From: Pseudomonas sp.
GTDB lineage: Bacteria; Pseudomonadota; Gammaproteobacteria; Pseudomonadales; Pseudomonadaceae
Length of the DNA stretch: 8,374 nt
NCBI GenBank assembly: GCA_007117785.1
Contig: SKFV01000182.1
Coordinates: 1 to 8,374 of the forward strand
Direction of reading: 5' to 3'
Positions 7,501-8,374 of this stretch are shown here, piece after piece (position 1 is the first letter of the stretch; each line of letters opens with the position of its first letter). A program made the position numbers and the translations under genes. The notes beneath the pieces were generated by a model. It was not told the origin of the DNA. It did not search any database and saw only the letters and a list, made by a program, of their open reading frames with translations.

Positions 7501-7746
7501 TGCAGCGTGCGCCTGCGCCCGATCCTGATGACCACCCTGACCACAGTGCTGGGGATGACGCCGCTGGCCATTGGCATCGGCGACGGCGCCGAGATCATGC
7601 GCCCGCTGGCACTCACCGTGGTCGGCGGCCTGCTGTTTTCCATGCTGCTGACGCTGCTGGTGGTGCCTTGCCTCTACCTGATCATCAACGGAGCGGCGGA
7701 ACGCCTGGGCAGACGCCTGAGTGGTTCAGGCGACAGCACAGGCTGA
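4579..7746 (+). CDS. RND family efflux permease, 12-TM
   Basis: This 1055-residue protein is the inner-membrane, proton-driven pump of a tripartite RND system (AcrB/HAE-type superfamily). TM1 (about 19-38) is followed by the hallmark LPIDLLPSIDYPQIRVTVNYPG (about 40-61) and a periplasmic domain to about 337. TM2-TM6 span about 340-503 and TM7 about 541-562. The second periplasmic domain (about 563-876) opens with LGNEFLPQLDDG. TM8-TM12 span about 877-1036. In TM4 the proton-relay site reads LLDNA: Asp413 is kept, while the second Asp of AcrB (D407/D408) is Asn414. In TM10 the site of the AcrB lysine reads VVNNA (Asn947, Asn948). This D-N/N-N pattern occurs in many RND pumps outside the AcrB core group, so it does not imply loss of function. 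No methionine cluster typical of CusA metal pumps is evident. The gene follows the adaptor with an 8-bp overlap (ATGAGTGA). The exported compound cannot be predicted. Confidence 0.96.
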   Translation: MSDSGTARGGLTGLAIQRPVGTLSLAAVVLVIGAFFFRGLPIDLLPSIDYPQIRVTVNYPGVSAEVLEQQVTRVLERNLAATENLRLITSRVRDGRTDVDLTFTFGTNLDLALQDTARGLEQARALLPDIDPPRVRKFDPGQQAVWQGGFSSAVRTEAEVNDWIENTLFPQLIGVPGVASVEAAGGMVREIEVIVDQPRLHALGMSLAQVRDALANANQDVAIGRISSEHWDVGAKSEGFLTSLEQIEQIRLPLAESTDDLGSIRLSDLAEVRDGHRRQRVFARLNGSPAAQVSIYKQPEANTVAVADDVKAQLERLERSGFIPDDIRFQPTSDPTFFIRGAIASVGMAAVFGGSLAMLMILLFLGSLRKGFVIGLSIPIAVMATFSLMGASGLTLNIISLGGLALGVGLLLDNAIVMLENISRHREVLGKSARDAAHDGAREVVSAITAGTMTNLAAVLPFLLVSGVAALVFREMILTIAFAILATLAAAVTLVPTLAALLGKAKARSGLDRSLPVRLFARLIDRLRRGYRSILPGVLRWRWLVLATAATSLTAAAWLFTQLGNEFLPQLDDGAVSVRISMPAGASLDATRDVSRQVEQLLRERDHVNNVFSLTGGALWGGVITERAGQGIFLIQLTPASQRPEMPAGQWIIDAQQAVRELKLPGVRISARPPQIRGLRFTTGDSDLVIGISGPDLDTLQALAAEVRERLRGIDGLEGLDMAGEEFSPQLEMRVDRDRASEYGLSVREVGEAIRAAVDGEVATRYVDGNQEYDVRVRLPYDQVAEVDQLGNLQLFRYQGEPLLLRDLASLEPGQGPDTIDRENQSRIVRVEGDINTRINDVGSIMAEVDARLADLDLPERYNLIYGGQWETIQDTQREVTLVMLLAGFLVFVVLAVQYERLSNPLVIMTAAPLALVGVSLMLWSTGTPVSAPVLIGLVLLIGIVVNNAILLVEYIERGRQLEGLDVRSSIIEACSVRLRPILMTTLTTVLGMTPLAIGIGDGAEIMRPLALTVVGGLLFSMLLTLLVVPCLYLIINGAAERLGRRLSGSGDSTG
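7714..7732. terminator. possible hairpin terminator for guaA, inside the permease 3' end
   Basis: A 7-bp perfect stem (CGCCTGA 7714-7720, TCAGGCG 7726-7732) with a 5-nt loop lies in the last codons of the permease. Read on the minus strand, it begins 19 nt past the guaA stop. There is no clear U-run on either strand, so if it terminates transcription it is not a canonical Rho-independent site. It may simply be coding sequence. Confidence 0.3.
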
Positions 7747-7751
7747 GAGCA

Positions 7752-8374
7752 TCATTCCCACTCGATGGTCGCCGGCGGCTTGCTGGAGATATCGTAGGTC
7801 ACCCGCGAGACACCGGTAATTTCATTGATGATGCGGTTGGAGACGGTTTCCAGGAACTCGTAGGGCAGATGCGCCCAACGTGCGGTCATGAAATCGATGG
7901 TTTCTACTGCACGCAGGGCAATCACCCACTCATAGCGGCGGCCATCACCGACCACACCGACCGACTTGACTGGCAGAAAGACGGCAAAGGCCTGGCTGAC
8001 TTGCTGGTACAGGTCGGCCTTGCGCAGCTCTTCGATAAAGATGTAATCAGCGCGGCGCAGAATGTCGGCGTATTCCTTGCGGACTTCAGCGAGGATACGC
8101 ACACCCAGCCCCGGGCCCGGGAACGGATGGCGGTAAACCATATCGTAGGGCAGGCCCAACTCCAGGCCGATCTTGCGTACCTCATCCTTGAACAGTTCGC
8201 GCAGCGGCTCGACTAGCTCGAACTGCATATCATCCGGCAGGCCACCCACATTGTGGTGCGATTTGATCACATGGGCTTTGCCGGTCTTGGCGCCCGCCGA
8301 TTCGATTACATCCGGGTAAATCGTGCCCTGGGCCAGGTACTTGATGCCCTGCAGTTTGGTCGCTTCTTCGTCGA
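7752..8374 (-). CDS. guaA: GMP synthase (glutamine-hydrolysing), C-terminal part
   Basis: GuaA converts XMP to GMP with ATP and glutamine, the last step of guanine nucleotide synthesis, in the cytosol. The window holds the C-terminal 206 residues of a protein usually about 525 long. The frame runs off the window edge, so the N-terminal glutamine amidotransferase domain and the ATP-binding P-loop are outside. Recognisable parts are LQGIKYLAQGTIYPDVIES near the edge, then SHHNVGGLP (about 8235-8261), HPFPGPGLGVRIL (about 8091-8129), the dimerisation domain, and the near-invariant end SKPPATIEWE. The GTG at 8268-8270 is an internal valine codon within KAHVIKSHHN, not a start. The gene converges on the RND permease with 5 bp between stops. 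Nothing suggests damage or transfer. Confidence 0.98.
   Translation of the reverse strand, partial: DEEATKLQGIKYLAQGTIYPDVIESAGAKTGKAHVIKSHHNVGGLPDDMQFELVEPLRELFKDEVRKIGLELGLPYDMVYRHPFPGPGLGVRILAEVRKEYADILRRADYIFIEELRKADLYQQVSQAFAVFLPVKSVGVVGDGRRYEWVIALRAVETIDFMTARWAHLPYEFLETVSNRIINEITGVSRVTYDISSKPPATIEWE

Noticed and set aside
7701..7724. Imperfect 12-bp tandem repeat (ACGCCTGGGCAG, ACGCCTGAGTGG) near the permease end
   Set aside because: It encodes a short Arg-Leu-rich tail, has only two imperfect copies, and is explained by codon use.
8268..8270. GTG as a possible start of the guaA fragment
   Set aside because: The frame stays open to the window edge and the upstream codons match GuaA, so this is an internal valine.

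Overview
The window reads as an ordinary chromosomal segment of a gammaproteobacterium, most likely Pseudomonas or a close relative such as Halopseudomonas. This rests on the moderately high GC, the gene families, the dense operon packing with overlapping start and stop codons, and the style of the GuaA, MCE and RND proteins. The genus is inferred from memory of gene families, not from a database search. No tRNA, rRNA, CRISPR array, insertion sequence or phage gene was seen.

Layout. Positions 1-2993 (+ strand) are the downstream part of an MCE lipid-transport operon. It contains the C-terminal end of an MlaF-type ABC ATPase, a single-MCE-domain membrane-anchored protein with a long helical tail, a PqiC/YmbA-type outer-membrane lipoprotein, and a four-TM protein I cannot assign, 18 bp further on. 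The ATPase, MCE protein and lipoprotein overlap by 1 and 4 bp, so they are almost certainly co-translated. The permease gene should lie upstream, outside the window. Positions 2994-3087 are a short convergent gap rich in inverted repeats. Positions 3088-3375 (- strand) encode a small secreted acidic protein resembling DUF5666. Positions 3376-3539 are a divergent intergenic region with two dyad-symmetric sequences. Positions 3540-7746 (+ strand) are a two-gene RND efflux operon, a lipoprotein adaptor and a 12-TM permease that overlap by 8 bp. Positions 7752-8374 (- strand) are the 3' part of guaA (GMP synthase), convergent with the permease and separated from it by 5 bp.

How the genes work together. 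The MCE genes would form an inner-membrane ABC complex, a periplasmic MCE ring or needle, and an outer-membrane lipoprotein that together move phospholipid or another hydrophobic molecule across the envelope. The RND pair would form a proton-driven export pump that needs an outer-membrane channel encoded elsewhere. The small secreted protein shares its upstream region with the pump and could be co-regulated with it, but nothing proves this. guaA is unrelated housekeeping.

I see no clearly novel system. The items most worth a second look are the unassigned four-TM protein at the end of the MCE operon, the palindrome-rich 94-bp convergent gap, and the dyads between the small secreted protein and the efflux operon.
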